Translations under genes and position numbers: made by a program | Notes under the pieces: generated by a model | The model's input: the letters and a program-made list of their open reading frames with translations, nothing else | Databases searched by the model: none | What the model was told of the DNA's origin: nothing | NCBI RefSeq assembly: GCF_900324485.2 | Contig: NC_046646.1 | Span: 24,356,251 to 24,420,250, forward strand | Reading direction: 5' to 3' | DNA from: Mastacembelus armatus | Lineage: Eukaryota > Chordata > Actinopteri > Synbranchiformes > Mastacembelidae | DNA: 64,000 nt | Part shown: piece by piece, positions 46,641 to 58,349 of the stretch | Position numbering within the stretch: the stretch's first letter is position 1 | Layout of the letters: every line of letters begins with the position of its first letter

Positions 46641-47582
46641 ATGGAGAACCAAACTTTAGGTAAAGATATCCTGCTCCTGGAGGGGCTACAGGTCACCCCT
46701 CAGTCCTCCACCCCTGCCTTCATCCTCCTCCTCCTCATCTACATCTTCATCATGGTGTCCAACATCGGTCTTGTGGTCCTGATCTTCATGGACAGGAGCC
46801 TCCACCAGCCCATGTACCTGCTCTTCTGCAACATGAGTATTAATGACGTGTTCGGGGCCACGGCCATCATTCCTCGCTTGCTGAGTGACATGTTGATTCC
46901 AAGTACAGAGCGGTACATTCACTACATCGACTGTGTCCTTCAGGCTTTTTGTGCTCACATTTACGCAGGCGCCTCCCACACAGTTCTCATGGTCATGGCC
47001 TTTGATCGGTACGTGGCCATCTGTAACGCCCTGCGTTACACCAGCATCATGACCAACAGGATGGTGGTGAAGCTGTTGGTGTCGGCCTGGGGGGTCGTTT
47101 TTGTCATGGTGCTGATCCTCATTGGACTCAGTGTCCGCCTGTCACGCTGCAGGTCGATCATATTCAACCCATTTTGTGACAACGCCTCCCTGTTCAAACT
47201 GTCCTGTGAAAGCATCCTCATTAATAACATCTACAGCCTTGGCTACACAGCTGTCCTGCTGGGCTCCTCCATCTGCAGCATCATGCTCACCTATCTGAGG
47301 ATCACCATGGTGTGTCTGAGCAGCAAGAACAAAGTTCTGAACACCAAAGCTCTGCAGACCTGTGCCACCCACCTGGCTGTTTACATCATCATGTATTTCA
47401 CAGATACTCTCAACATCATCCTGCACCGTTTCCCTGAGTTATCAGAGCAAAGGAAGCTGGCAGCCATCATGTTACGCACAGTTCCTCCTATTACACACCC
47501 TGTTATCTACGGGCTGCAAATCAAAACAGTGCGTCAAAAAATCTTGATCCTGTTTACCAGGAAATCAATGACAGAGCAATGA
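46641..47582 (+). CDS. Odorant receptor OR7 (mosaic)
   Basis: An intact 313-residue single-exon odorant receptor. Its intron and start (MENQTLGKDI, acceptor 4 bases before the ATG) match OR8-OR10. ECL2 (CRSIIFNPF) matches OR5, the TM5 region (ESILINNIYSLGYTAVLLGSS and KNKVLNTKALQT) matches OR8, and from TM6 to the end (VYIIMYFTDTLNIIL to FTRKSMTE) plus the 3' UTR it matches OR5. This patchwork indicates gene conversion or unequal crossing-over. CNALRY replaces the nearly invariant CNPLRY after DRY, and TM7 has His for Asn (THPVIYG). Both changes might weaken signalling, but the frame is whole and I see no reason to call it a pseudogene. Confidence 0.93.
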   Translation: MENQTLGKDILLLEGLQVTPQSSTPAFILLLLIYIFIMVSNIGLVVLIFMDRSLHQPMYLLFCNMSINDVFGATAIIPRLLSDMLIPSTERYIHYIDCVLQAFCAHIYAGASHTVLMVMAFDRYVAICNALRYTSIMTNRMVVKLLVSAWGVVFVMVLILIGLSVRLSRCRSIIFNPFCDNASLFKLSCESILINNIYSLGYTAVLLGSSICSIMLTYLRITMVCLSSKNKVLNTKALQTCATHLAVYIIMYFTDTLNIILHRFPELSEQRKLAAIMLRTVPPITHPVIYGLQIKTVRQKILILFTRKSMTEQ

Positions 47583-47778
47583 GGCAGCACCTGGAGATTG
47601 CAGCAGTTTCTTCTACATCCATAGATCTGTCAGAGCGTTTAGTTTAAGCTCATTTATGTCCTATTTAAAATGTAGTTTGCCCATCTGTTAAAATGGCGAC
47701 AGCAGAGGTCAGAACACAGTTTGTTCCGCAATGGTCTTGGTTTCCTGATTGCTGCAGCTCAGCAAGTGTTTGGTTCCA
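47583..47778. other. 3' UTR of OR7, shared with OR5
   Basis: Collinear with the OR5 3' flank up to GTTTGGTTCC, after which the two diverge abruptly, marking the right end of the shared block. Confidence 0.6.
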
Positions 47779-47784
47779 AGATGC

Positions 47785-48190
47785 GTTGGAGTAGCCTGGC
47801 TTGCCAGGCTAACTGTGTTTCTGTGCTATACAAAGAATTAGTCTGGAATCGCTTTGCTTGACATCGATTTCCAGGGGCCGGGCCAATGGACGCAGAATAA
47901 ACCAATCAAAGGCTGAATGAGATGATGCGTGTGAGACACTAGTAAATAACTGTTGTGGTTTTTGTTGTAAAAACACAAGAATATATTGGGGTTATCTCCA
48001 GTTCTGTGCATAGTTTTGAACAGAGTAAACAGCAAAATCGGTGTGTATGTGCACGGCTTGTTTAAATCTGATTGGATGACTACAGCATAAAGCCCGCCCC
48101 ACTGCAAATAAACGGCTCTGGTTGGCCTGGCTCTATTGAAGCTGTAGGAAAAGACTCTCTATGCCAGGGGGTCCAGACTCACATTCTAAT
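47785..48190. mobile_element. Probable non-autonomous DNA transposon
   Basis: Begins at a short palindrome AGCCTGGCTTGCCAGGCT (47793-47810) of a kind found at ends of fish DNA elements, followed by non-coding sequence. The right end and target duplication were not resolved. Confidence 0.35.
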
Positions 48191-48559
48191 GCTAAGACAG
48201 GACTGGGTCTGGATGGCCAGGTGAACATTGGAGCGCATGCACTCATGTTATACTTGCTTGCAATTATGGTTTGAATAATGTTTTCTAAATGTATTCAGTC
48301 TGTTAATGAACCCAGATTTTGCAGCTCTTATTGGTGCACCCACCTTGTGCACATTGATGGACATCAAGACATGGACGGCCCAGAATCAGCATTTAAAAAA
48401 GTCTGAGTGAACATTAACAGACAGCAGTATGAAGAGATCAGAGCCTCTGGGACACGGTACAGAAAGCAGAATGAAGACGAGGAGAGAAAAGTTGAATATT
48501 GAGGTCTGTACGCACATTCAGGATGTTGGAATGTTAATGAGGTTAGTGTCTTTAGTAAT

Positions 48560-49935
48560 AAGCTAATTTATCACCATCTTTGACTGAGCTACTTAACAAG
48601 ATCTTGTAGAGTGAGGGGATGCCTGAGGAATGGAGGAGAAGTGTACTGGTGCCCATCTTTAAGAACAAGGGAGACGTGCAGAGTTGTGGAAACCACAGAG
48701 GAATAAAGCTGATGAGTCACACAATGAAGTTATGGGAAAGAGTAGTGGAGGCTAGGCTGAGGTCAGAAGTGAGCATTTGTGAGCAGCAGTATGGTTTCAT
48801 ACCAAGAAAGAGCAGCACAGATACAATATTTGCTTTGAGAATGCTGATGGAGAAGTACAGAGAAGGCCAGAAGGAGCTGCATTGTGTCTTTGTGGATTTG
48901 GAAAAAGCGTATGACAGGGTGCCGAGAGAGGAGCTGTGGTTTTGTATGAGGAAGTCTGGAGTGGCAGAGAAGTATGTTCGAGTGGTGTAGGACATGTATG
49001 AGAGCTGTAAGACAGTGGTGAGGTGTGCTGTTCAACAGAGAGTTTAAGGTGGAGGTGGGGCTGCACCAAGGATCAGCTTTGAGCCCCTTCTTGTTTGCTG
49101 TGGTGATGGACAGGCTGACAGATGAGGTTAGACAGGAATCTCCATGGACCATGATGGTTGCAGATGACATTGTCATCTGTAGTGAGAGCAGGGAGCAAGT
49201 GGGGGAAAATCTAGAGAGGTGGAGGTTTGCTCTGATAAGGAGAGGAATGAAGGTTAGCAGCAGTAAAACAGAGTACATGCGTGTAAATGAGAGGGACTCA
49301 AGTAGAACGGTGAGGTAACAGGGAGTAGAGGTGAAGAAGGTGGAGGATTTTAAGGACCTAGGGTCAACAGTCCAGAGCAACAGAGAGTGTGGAAAAGAAG
49401 TGAAGAGACGTGTGCAAGCAGGTTGGAACGGGTGGAGGAAAGTGTCAGGTGTGATGTGTGACAAAAGAGTGTCAGCAAGAATGAAAGGAAAGGTGGACAA
49501 GACAGTGGTGAGACCAGCAATGTTGTCTGGTTTAGAGACAGTGGCACCGAGAAAAAGACAGGAGGCAGAGCTGGAGGTAGCAGAACTGAAGATGTTGAGG
49601 TTCTCTCTGGGAGTGACGAGGATGGATAGGATCAAGAATGAGTCCATCAGAGGGACACCTCATGTTAGATGTTTTGGAGAAAAAGCCAGGGAAGCCAGAT
49701 TGAGATGGTTTGGACATGTTCAGAGGAGGGACAGTGAATACATTGGTAAAAGGATGCTGAGGTTAGAGCTGCCAGGAAGGAGGCCTAGAGGAAGACCAAA
49801 GAGGAGGTTCTTGGATGTAGTGAAGGAGGACATGAGGATAGTTGGTGTGGGTGAGGAGGATACAGAGGATAGGGTTAAATGGAGGCAGATGATGAGCATG
49901 AATACTAAGATGAGCAGATGATACTCAGCCTCGTT
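48560..49935 (+). mobile_element. RTE-like LINE, 5'-truncated, non-functional
   Basis: Pol remnant from the reverse transcriptase to the C-terminus: MPEEWRRSVLVPIFKNKGD, GNHRGIKLMSHTMKLWERVV, VDLEKAYDRVPREELW (48619-48990); QGSALSPFLF and ADDIVICSES, with Val before ADD (49025-49318); and the C-terminal stretch FSLGVTRMDRI, RWFGHVQRRDSEYIGKRML, GRRPRGRPKRRF (49331-49921). Stops or frame changes separate the three open parts, and the endonuclease domain is missing. The product family is LINE pol of the RTE group, judged from motif wording; a related clade is possible. Confidence 0.85.
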
Positions 49936-50365
49936 TTTACTCTGAAACAGGACAGGCTGGCTGTTTGCTTGGTAGTTTGAAAAAGGGAAACGTTTAGACA
50001 ACAGGTGTTTAGTGCATTTGTTGGTTGGTCTGTTTATTTGCAAAGCATTAGACTGAGTAAAGATGGAGAGTGGTTGCTGTACTTGATTAGCTTCCTCGAG
50101 CGTTTCCATGACAACTACCGCCGTTGCCATGGAAAAAAGAATGTCGCCAGAAGGGGAGTTCACCCACATAAGCAGGCACTTTCTCAAAGGGGCGTGGCCG
50201 CAGTAGCTTTATGCAAATTAAGACCAAAAACTGGTCTTTTTCAGTGGCGCTAGTTTCAGACATCCCAGAAAAAACGATATGAAAGGTATTTCATCATGAC
50301 AATATAACAAACATATTTAAGTGACTACGGGGCCTATTTCCCCCCCCTAAAAAATGTACATTATA
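49936..50365. other. Spacer with probable DNA-transposon debris
   Basis: 50320-50378 (CCCCCCCTAAAAAATGTACA, ATATGTCCCCTTTAAG) resembles a common fish DNA-element end. No gene is seen. Confidence 0.35.
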
Positions 50366-50500
50366 TGTCCCCTTTAAGGCCTTAAGAACAAAAACCAATA
50401 ACTTAAAATCAAATCTAAAAGGAGCTGGAAGCCAGAAAAGAGAAGCCAATACAAGGGATATATGCTCAAACTGATTGACACCTGTTGGTGGAAGGGTCTT
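50366..50500 (-). mobile_element. Small L2-like LINE C-terminal fragment
   Basis: On the minus strand, ISLVLASLFWLPAPFRFDFK followed by LLVFVLKALKG matches the end of L2-type pol (compare FLHWLPVKSRIKFKILLLTY in the 37-kb element). Only this stub remains, lying beside a 5S-derived sequence. Confidence 0.6.
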
Positions 50501-50582
50501 CCAGCAATCCCAGCCACTTAGACTGGGACAATTTTGAATAGAGGAGGGAATATTGAGAAACACTAAGACCACCCTGGGTGAG

Positions 50583-50660
50583 CCAAGTATTAAACAGGCC
50601 CGGCCCTGCTTAGTTTCCGAAATTGGATGGGATCGGGCGTTCGCAGGACAGTACGGCCAT
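50583..50660 (-). pseudogene. 5S rRNA-derived fragment
   Basis: Read on the minus strand, GGCCGTACTGTCCTGCGAAC, GCCCGATC, TTTCGGAAACTAAGCAGGGC and GGGCCTG with TACTTGG follow the order of vertebrate 5S rRNA positions of about 6 to 83, with scattered mismatches. It lacks the 5S 3' third, so it is not a working rRNA gene. It could be a 5S pseudogene or the head of a 5S-derived SINE. Confidence 0.8.
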
Positions 50661-51270
50661 CTCACACCGGAACATCAGTCTAGTGGACTGGAAAGGTGGA
50701 GGACCGCTTGAATGTTGATCACTGTTAACATGCCAAATGAATTTAAGAATCCCTTATGATGCTTGACCATAAGTAAAGCAGAGATGTGCACGTTGCCGCC
50801 ACCATCTTCAGAAGGTGGCCATTCTCGCTCTGAGTCACATGTTCCGGTGACGCACCGACAAACACGACGATGCAGGAAACCAATCATGGATGGCTCAAGG
50901 GGTCTGCGTTTGTGTACATGTGTGAAGTTAACAATTTCAATTGTATAGAATTATTTTGGCTACAGAAATGGTGATGTTAACCAAAAATGATTAACTCTGA
51001 AAATTAATAATTACTTAATTAAAATGTTTGTATTTTTAGTATTGCACTATATTACTCAGAAAAAATCTTTCAGTGTCAGTTTCTTCCAATGTTGTGCTGC
51101 TAAAAGTTAATAAACTCACCAGGTGGTTTGGAGAAGATGAAATAAGGCGTGAAGGCACCCTTCATGTTAACATCTTTCTTTCCTGATGTAAAGCTGTTTG
51201 AATTTCTTTAGTTTGAAATGTGCAGGTTGTCTTACTTCATGTGTGTGAAACAAGCAACATGTTCGGACAA
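50661..51270. other. Spacer upstream of the OR8 unit
   Basis: No gene or known repeat is seen. Confidence 0.4.
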
Positions 51271-51274
51271 AGCA

Positions 51275-51582
51275 GCTGTGATTATGCTGTGATACTGAGC
51301 TGCTGTCAGGAGGATCAGTCAGAAATAGAACAGAAAATATTTGCATTAGTGGAAACGCAAGTGAATGTTTAATGTCAAAATCTACATATGGATTTTAGTC
51401 AAACGTGCTTCAACAACACGTGTCCAACCGCAACAAGGAGCAACAAACAGAAAGATGATGTCATGGATAGAAAGTGTTCAGGGATCAATGACACAACCAG
51501 CCCTGGACCTCCAGGAGCCTCATTCAGCTTATAAAGAGTGTGGGCCCAGGTCTGAGAGGGGCTTCATGTCAACGGAGGTAAG
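51275..51582 (+). promoter_or_regulatory. OR8 promoter and putative 5' exon
   Basis: TATAAA at 51530-51535 and donor GTAAG at 51578. The E-box CACGTG is kept (near 51417-51422) but CCAAT reads CCAAC. The shared upstream block begins about 51275 (TGTGATACTGAGCTGCTG). The paired acceptor at 52941-52942 gives a 1365-bp intron. Confidence 0.5.
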
Positions 51583-52946
51583 CATGAGACACACACTCAC
51601 ACACAGTCGACAAATGACGCTGCTGTTTGTTCACTGCATAATGCCAACCAGCTTAGTGATGACCGACTCATTATGTGTGTTGTAGATTCCAAAACCAGAA
51701 ATCACCTTTCATGCTTAAGTTCCCTTCAATTTGATGAGACTCTAGAAAGATGAGTGTTGTTGTTATCGCTCTGTGCAGTTTGTGATGTGTTTTGTGGAGA
51801 ATGAACACAATGAAATCTTGACAACATGAAAACAACTGAAACGGGAAGAAAAGAATAGAAATGCTATGAAATGCTGCAAACAGCATCACAGCTTCTGCTG
51901 CAAAACCAAGTGTTTGAAATGATTGTGTTGAAATGGAGCAATGAAGAGCTGTGGTGATGGTGTTTTCAGCTGCAGCTGTAGCAGCCTGTTCCACATTCAG
52001 CCCAAACTATTTGAAGATTCAGCTGCTTTAAAACCAGCCTGTCAAAGCTTTGTGGATTTGAAGCTACACGGCAGTGACTTCCAACCATGTGCCACTGAAA
52101 ACTGTGTCTGTAGACTTTTATTTTCAGACCTTTCAGCAGTTTTACAAATCTGATGAGCCCATTTCTCTCCTTTCCATAAGGAGACAGTTTGTGTGCTTCA
52201 CTCCTGAATCATGGCACCGTGACACCGTCACCTTTTCTACACAATCCAGTACATTAAAGCTGTTTTTGTGTTGCTGAGAGCCTCCACATGTGAACTCTTT
52301 AATGCATAAAGCTTCTGATGGTTTGAACATGTTCATGACATGTTTTGATCATAGTTTTATGTCTCAGTGTGACGTCCTGAGGTTTCTGTGTTTCTGTGGC
52401 TCATTAAATCAAAGTCGTATCTGAAATGGAAATGTTCTATTGACTCTTGAAGCAGTGAATCCTTCTCAGTGTGTTTGGTTTGAATGAGAACCTGCAGACA
52501 CATGGATCTTAGTGACACAAACCAGAAGTCATATTTCATATTTCCAGCTGCTCAGTGATAGAAATGTAACTATTCCCAGAAAAATAAGGGACGTCTATGA
52601 AGTTAAAAACATTTTAATTTGCTAATTTGTGCATAACCAGGCAGGAATCGAATAAAAATGCAAACTGATATGTTGTTTTTCATTTAGCTTGATATGAAGG
52701 ATTCTGACTTTTATCCTGTTTGAATAATTGGATCAGCTCAGTTTGAGTTTTAAATTTCACACTGAGACAAATGTGTGTCCCAACACAAGAGAAATGCATT
52801 ATCCTCAGTTTGGGCATATTGACTCTCTTTTTTGCTTTGAACAGTCGTCTTTCTCTGAGGTGCTACTTTCAACACGTATGACAATGAAATTCTCCTGGAG
52901 TTTGTGACCATGACTATATCTACATCTCTGCCTGTATCTCAGCACT

Positions 52947-53885
52947 ATGGAGAACCAAACTTTAGGTAAAGATATCCTGCTCCTGGAGGGGCTACAGGTC
53001 ACCCCTCAGTCCTCCACCCCTGCCTTCATCCTCCTCCTCTTCATCTACATCTTCATCATGGTATCCAACATCAGCCTTGTGGTCCTGATCTTCATGGACA
53101 GGAGCCTCCACCAGCCCATGTACCTGCTCTTCTGCAACCTGAGTATTAATGACGTGTTCGGGGCCACGGCCATCATTCCTCGCTTGCTGAGTGACATGTT
53201 GATTCCAAGTACAGAGCGGTACATTCAGTACATCGACTGTGTCCTTCAGGCTTTTTGTGCTCACATTTACGCAGGTGCCTCTCACACAGTTCTCATGGTC
53301 ATGGCCTTTGATCGGTACGTGGCCATCTGTAACCCCCTGCGTTACACCAGCATCATGACCAACAGGATGGTGGTGAAGATGTCGGTGTTGGCCTGGGGGG
53401 TCGTTTTTGTCATGGTGCTGATCCTCATTGGACTCAGTGTCCGCCTGTCACGCTGCAGGTCGATCATAGCCGGCCCATTCTGTGACAACGCCTCCCTGTT
53501 CAAACTGTCCTGTGAAAGCATCCTCATTAATAACATCTACGGCCTCGGCTACACAGCTGTCCTGCTTGGCTCCTCCATCTGCAGCATCATGCTCACCTAT
53601 CTGAGGATCACCATGGTGTGTCTGAGCAGCAAGAACAAGGTTCTGAACACCAAAGCCCTGCAGACCTGTGCCACCCACCTAGCTGCGTTCCTCATCATGT
53701 ATTTTTCAGGGTTAATTAACATCATCCTCCATCGTTTCCCTGACTTATCAGAGCAAAGGAAAGTGGCGTCCATCATATTTCACATGGTCCCTCCTGGCAT
53801 CAACGCCTTTATATATGGGCTGCAAATCAAAGCTGTCAGACAAAAAGTTTTTGTCATGTTTACCAAAAACACAATGAAAGAGTGA
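52947..53885 (+). CDS. Odorant receptor OR8
   Basis: An intact 312-residue single-exon odorant receptor with sequon NQT at 3-5, DRY, ECL2 CRSIIAGPFCDNASLFKLSC, TM5 TAVLLGSSICSIMLTY, KALQTCATH, TM6 AAFLIMYFSGLINIIL, and TM7 GINAFIYGLQIKAVR with the canonical Asn. The tail is FTKNTMKE. VKMSVLAWG in TM4 and LLLFIYIF in TM1 set it apart from OR9. The acceptor (CTGTATCTCAG) lies 4 bases before the ATG. The putative 5' UTR intron lacks a 125-bp segment that OR7 and OR9 keep, a state shared with OR10. The 3' flank carries a co-amplified interspersed repeat and a BEL/Pao fossil. Confidence 0.95.
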   Translation: MENQTLGKDILLLEGLQVTPQSSTPAFILLLFIYIFIMVSNISLVVLIFMDRSLHQPMYLLFCNLSINDVFGATAIIPRLLSDMLIPSTERYIQYIDCVLQAFCAHIYAGASHTVLMVMAFDRYVAICNPLRYTSIMTNRMVVKMSVLAWGVVFVMVLILIGLSVRLSRCRSIIAGPFCDNASLFKLSCESILINNIYGLGYTAVLLGSSICSIMLTYLRITMVCLSSKNKVLNTKALQTCATHLAAFLIMYFSGLINIILHRFPDLSEQRKVASIIFHMVPPGINAFIYGLQIKAVRQKVFVMFTKNTMKE

Positions 53886-54312
53886 ATGAATCTAAGTCAC
53901 TGTTCATGTTTTAATGTCATATACTGGACTATTTAAGACTACATGTACATCCATCATTCTAAAGATCATTTAGTTTCCCATATTAATTCAATTTGTCTAA
54001 TCATCCATTGTTAGGACTCGCTGGTTAAGTCTAGGAAGTTACCTGAGAGTCTGACACAGCTGCAGGAACTCCATTGACACACGGATGGATTTCCTCAAGC
54101 TTAATGAAGTAATTTTGTGAAAGTACAACACACAAGCTGGACACAATGCATTAACGTAAAGAACAGCAATCAGAAGAAATGCTCACATGCTAAAGAAACT
54201 GCTGAGGTTCTGGCCAATTGCTTCAAGTTACAGCATAAATAAATCTCTCTTGACTAATGAAAATACCCTACTGACTATCTACAGGCTTCTAACAATACTG
54301 TACTTACAGATG
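53886..54312. other. 3' flank of OR8
   Basis: 3' UTR and spacer, repeated nearly unchanged after OR9. No gene is seen. Confidence 0.45.
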
Positions 54313-54575
54313 TTGCTGTAAATGGTAAATGGTCCTGTACTTGTAGAGCACTTTTCTACACTCAAGCCCACTCAAAGCTCTTTTCCAATATTTATTGAAA
54401 CACACAATCACTCATGCGCTCAAACACCAGTTGAACAGCCACCTTGGGGCCCTCATGCATCTCTCCTTGTCCAAGGACACTTTGACATGTGGACTCGTGT
54501 TGCTAAGGATTGGACCACCCACCCTTTTGATTCATGGTTGACCTGCTCTACCTCCTGAGCTACAGCTGCCTCTGC
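54313..54575. mobile_element. Fish interspersed repeat (AAATGGTAAATGG type), copy 1
   Basis: The start AAATGGTAAATGG, TTGTAGAGCACTTTTCTACA, TTGTCCAAGGACACTTTGAC and the end CTCTACCTCCTGAGCTACAG form the standard order of a very common teleost short repeat. A second copy lies at 59716-59978. The class (SINE or non-autonomous DNA element) is not settled here. Confidence 0.7.
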
Positions 54576-54599
54576 AACAAGTAGGAACAACACAAAACA

Positions 54600-56540
54600 A
54601 GAGGAGAAATACATCAATGATAGGGTGATAGAAAATCTTTTTATCACCATGTGTGGTAACTTCAACTTTTCTAAGCAGTCAATCTCTGCTGGTAAATTCT
54701 TTGTGACAATGGTCATGAGCCAATCGTTCCTTGTCACTTGTGCGTCCCTGAGTAGAACAACGTTTCCTTCCTGAAGGCTTGGTCTCTACTCCTGCCACTT
54801 GTGGTGAAACTGCAGTGTGCTGAGATACTCTTGCATCCACATATTCCAAAATATGACACAATCTGCTGTACCGTCTTCCATTGTTCCTTTTAGGGGGGAG
54901 CTGGAGGTTGAATCTGTGTTTTGGGTGGCTGGAGGGAGACTCAGAGGTGATTCTGGGTCTGACACTAGGATGAGAGGGCGTTCATTGATTATTGCAGCTG
55001 CATCAGCCAAGAAAGTGGATAACATTTCATGGGTCAACTGTGATTCTCCACGCTGATGTAACATGCAGTCAAGAATGCATTTGGTGATGGCGATGATCCT
55101 CTCCCATGTGCCACCCATTTACAGAGCGTGAGTTGGATTGAATATCCAGGAGCAGTTTAGTTTGTTGAGGTATCTCCCTACAGTCTTGTGTTGTCCATTT
55201 TGTGGTCGTGAGAATGACCATGAAATTAGTGCCACAGTCAGGCTGTATCTGCGTTGTGGGGCCTCTGATGGCAAAGAAGTGTTTCAAGGCACTGATGAAG
55301 CAGTCGGTGCCCACTGCTTCCATTAACTTGATATGTGCTGCTAATGTGCACATGCATGAAAACATCATAGCCCTCCTCTTGTGCAGTGTGAAATGATTAC
55401 CCATGGTCCAAATACATCTGTGCTCACATGCGTGAAAAGGTGCAGCTCCTTTAAGTTATTTGGCTGGTAGGTCTCGTATCTGCTGACATTCTGTTTGTCC
55501 CTGCAACCTTTTGCAAGTGACACAGTTAGAGAATAAACTACTGACACTATGTTTGGCCCCCACTATCCAGAATCCTGCTGCTCTAATGAAGCCCTCGCTG
55601 AAGTACTTTCCCTAATGACTGACAGCTTCATGTTGATGCCATATTCGGAGGGGTGCAACCTGATGTCGACCAGGGATTGTCATGGGATTGATATCACCTG
55701 TGTCTAACTTGGAGGGTGACATGCAACCACCAACTCTCAACAGTCCGTCACATTTGAGAACTGGGTGCACTTTCTGCAGGCTGCTTGATGCCAGAATGTT
55801 TACCCCTGTAAGTATGAATCTGATTTTGTCCTTGTAGTGTTTGGACTGGACACTTTTGATAACGCACACTTTGGCTTTCATTGTGTCCTCTGTAGGGCTG
55901 CAGATGTGCCAACTGGTGCAGCTGTTGGCTGGGAGGGAAGAAGCAACATGGATGACATACTGCTCAGATGAGTGGGCTAAGCTTTGAAAATCATTCAAGG
56001 CATTTGGAGGCTGTTGAAGTCATACATCTCTTGTGACACCACATGCAGTGATGGGATTGATGAAGAAGACTGGCCTGTTAAGCCAAGTAGTGCTGTGAGC
56101 AGCTGTGACAGCTCTAGACCCACAGTCGGCGGGAGCACAGGTCATGTAGACTGTAGATATGTTGGACGCTGTTATGCATTTAGATATAGAAACTCCTGAA
56201 GTGGTTTTGGATGTACCAGAGCGCGACCCACTATTATTGTTATATGAGATGCTGTCGAATGTCTCATCCATCTCCCTCACGACCATCTCGGATATTTCAA
56301 CTGTGAGCACTGCAGCTCCAATCTTGAAATTGTTTGATCAGGCTGCGGCACTAGCTTCGTCTTCCCAAACACAAAGCCAACGTGAATTTGATTTCCTTGT
56401 GTGTGATCTTCATATAGTTTCTGGCCAGGTGGTCGGTGAAGAGAAGCCGTGTTTTCTCAGCATTAAAGGCTGGGCAAATGTGTGCTCTTAGTGAAAAGGT
56501 CTGAATGAGCGGGAAATAATGGGAATATTTGCATAGAAAG
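54600..56540 (-). mobile_element. BEL/Pao LTR retrotransposon fossil, copy 1
   Basis: Broken minus-strand pol remnant with several breaks. Recognisable parts, in pol order, are a zinc-binding region typical of integrase N-termini (about 55998-55612), the integrase core (about 55404-55200) and the integrase C-terminal part with the MGGTWERI and ADAAAIINERPL signatures (about 55118-54786). No long terminal repeats were found. It predates the OR8-OR9 duplication, since both units carry it at the same place. Confidence 0.75.
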
Positions 56541-56549
56541 TCGCTCACA

Positions 56550-56860
56550 GCAGCTGTACTTATGCTGTGATACTGAGCTGCTGTCAGGAGGATCAGTCAG
56601 AAATAGAACAGAAAATATTTGCTTTAGTGGAAACGCAAGTGAATGTTTAATGTCAAAATCTACATATGGATTTTAGTCAAACGTGCTTCAACAACACGTT
56701 TCCAACAGCAACAAGGAGCAACAAACAGAAAGATGATGTCATGGATAGAAAGTGTTCAGGGATCAATGACACAATCAGCCCTGGACCTCCAGGAGCCTCA
56801 TTCAGCTTATAAAGAGTGTGGGCCCAGGTCTGAGAGGGGCTTCATGTCAACGGAGGTAAG
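56550..56860 (+). promoter_or_regulatory. OR9 promoter and putative 5' exon
   Basis: TATAAA at 56808-56813 and donor GTAAG at 56856. The E-box position reads CACGTT and CCAAT reads CCAAC. The paired acceptor at 58344-58345 gives a 1490-bp intron. Confidence 0.5.
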
Positions 56861-58349
56861 CATGAGACACACACTCACACACAGTCGACAAATGACGCTG
56901 CTGTTTGTTCACTGCATAATGCCAACCAGCTTAGTGATGACCGACTCATTATGTGTGTTGTAGATTCCAAAACCAGAAATCACCTTTCATGCTTAAGTTC
57001 CCTTCAATTTGATGAGACTCTAGAAAGATGAGTGTTGTTGTTATCGCTCTGTGCAGTTTGTGATGTGTTTTGTGGAGAATGAACACAATGAAATCTTGAC
57101 AACATGAAAACAACTGAAACGGGAAGAAAAGAATAGAAATGCTATGAAATGCTGCAAACAGCATCACAGCTTCTGCTGCAAAACCAAGTGTTTGAAATGA
57201 TTGTGTTGAAATGGAGCAATGAAGAGCTGTGGTGATGGTGTTTTCAGCTGCAGCTGTAGCAGCCTGTTCCACATTCAGCCCAAACTATTTGAAGATTCAG
57301 CTGCTTTAAAACCAGCCTGTCAAAGCTTTGTGGATTTGAAGCTACACAGCAGTGACTTCCAACCATGTGCCACTGAAAACTGTGTCTGTAGACTTTTATT
57401 TTCAGACCTTTCAGCAGTTTTACAAATCTGATGAGCCCATTTCTCTCCTTTCCATAAGGAGACAGTTTGTGTGCTTCACTCCTGAATCATGGCACCGTGA
57501 CACCGTCACCTTTTCTACACAATCCAGTACATTAGAGCTGTTTTTGTGTTGCTGAGAGCCTCCACATGTGAACTCTTTAATGCATAAAGCTTCTGATGGT
57601 TTGAACATGTTCATGACATGTTTTGATCATAGTTTTATGTCTCAGTGTGACGTCCTGAGGTTTCTGTGTTTCTGTGGCTCATTAAATCAAAGTCGTATCT
57701 GAAATGGAAATGTTCTATTGACTCTTGAAGCAGTGAATCCTTCTCAGTGTGTTTGGTGTGAATGAGAAGCTGCAGACACATGGATCTTAGTGACACAAAC
57801 CAGAAGTCATATTTAATATTTCCAGCTGCTCAGTGATAGAAATGTAACTATTCCCAGAAAAATAAGGGACGTCTATGAAGTTAAAAACATTTTAATTTGC
57901 TAATTTGTGCATAACCAGGCAGGAATCGAATAAAAATGCAAACTGATATGTCGTTTTTCATTTAGCTTGATATGCCAGTGCATGTTGTGTTTACTTTATT
58001 TGATATTTCAGTTTGGCTGCACAACATATCCACACAAATGCTGAAAGACATTTCAGTGATTTCAGTATTTGTAAAACTGGACAATCGGCTTTTACTTTGA
58101 AGGATTCTGACTTTTATCCTGTTTGAATAATTGGATCAGCTCAGTTTGAGTTTTAAATTTCACATTGAGACAAATGTGTGTCCCAACACAAGAGAAATGC
58201 ATTATCCTCAGTTTGGGCATATTGACTCTCTTTTTTGCTTTGAACAGTCGTCTTTCTCTGAGGTGCTACTTTCAACACGTATGACAATGAAATTCTCCTG
58301 GAGTTTGTGACCATGACTATATCTACATCTCTGCCTGTATCTCAGCACT

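Noticed and set aside
50583-50660. Functional 5S rRNA gene
   Set aside because: Only the first two thirds of the 5S sequence are present, with many mismatches in the internal promoter region.
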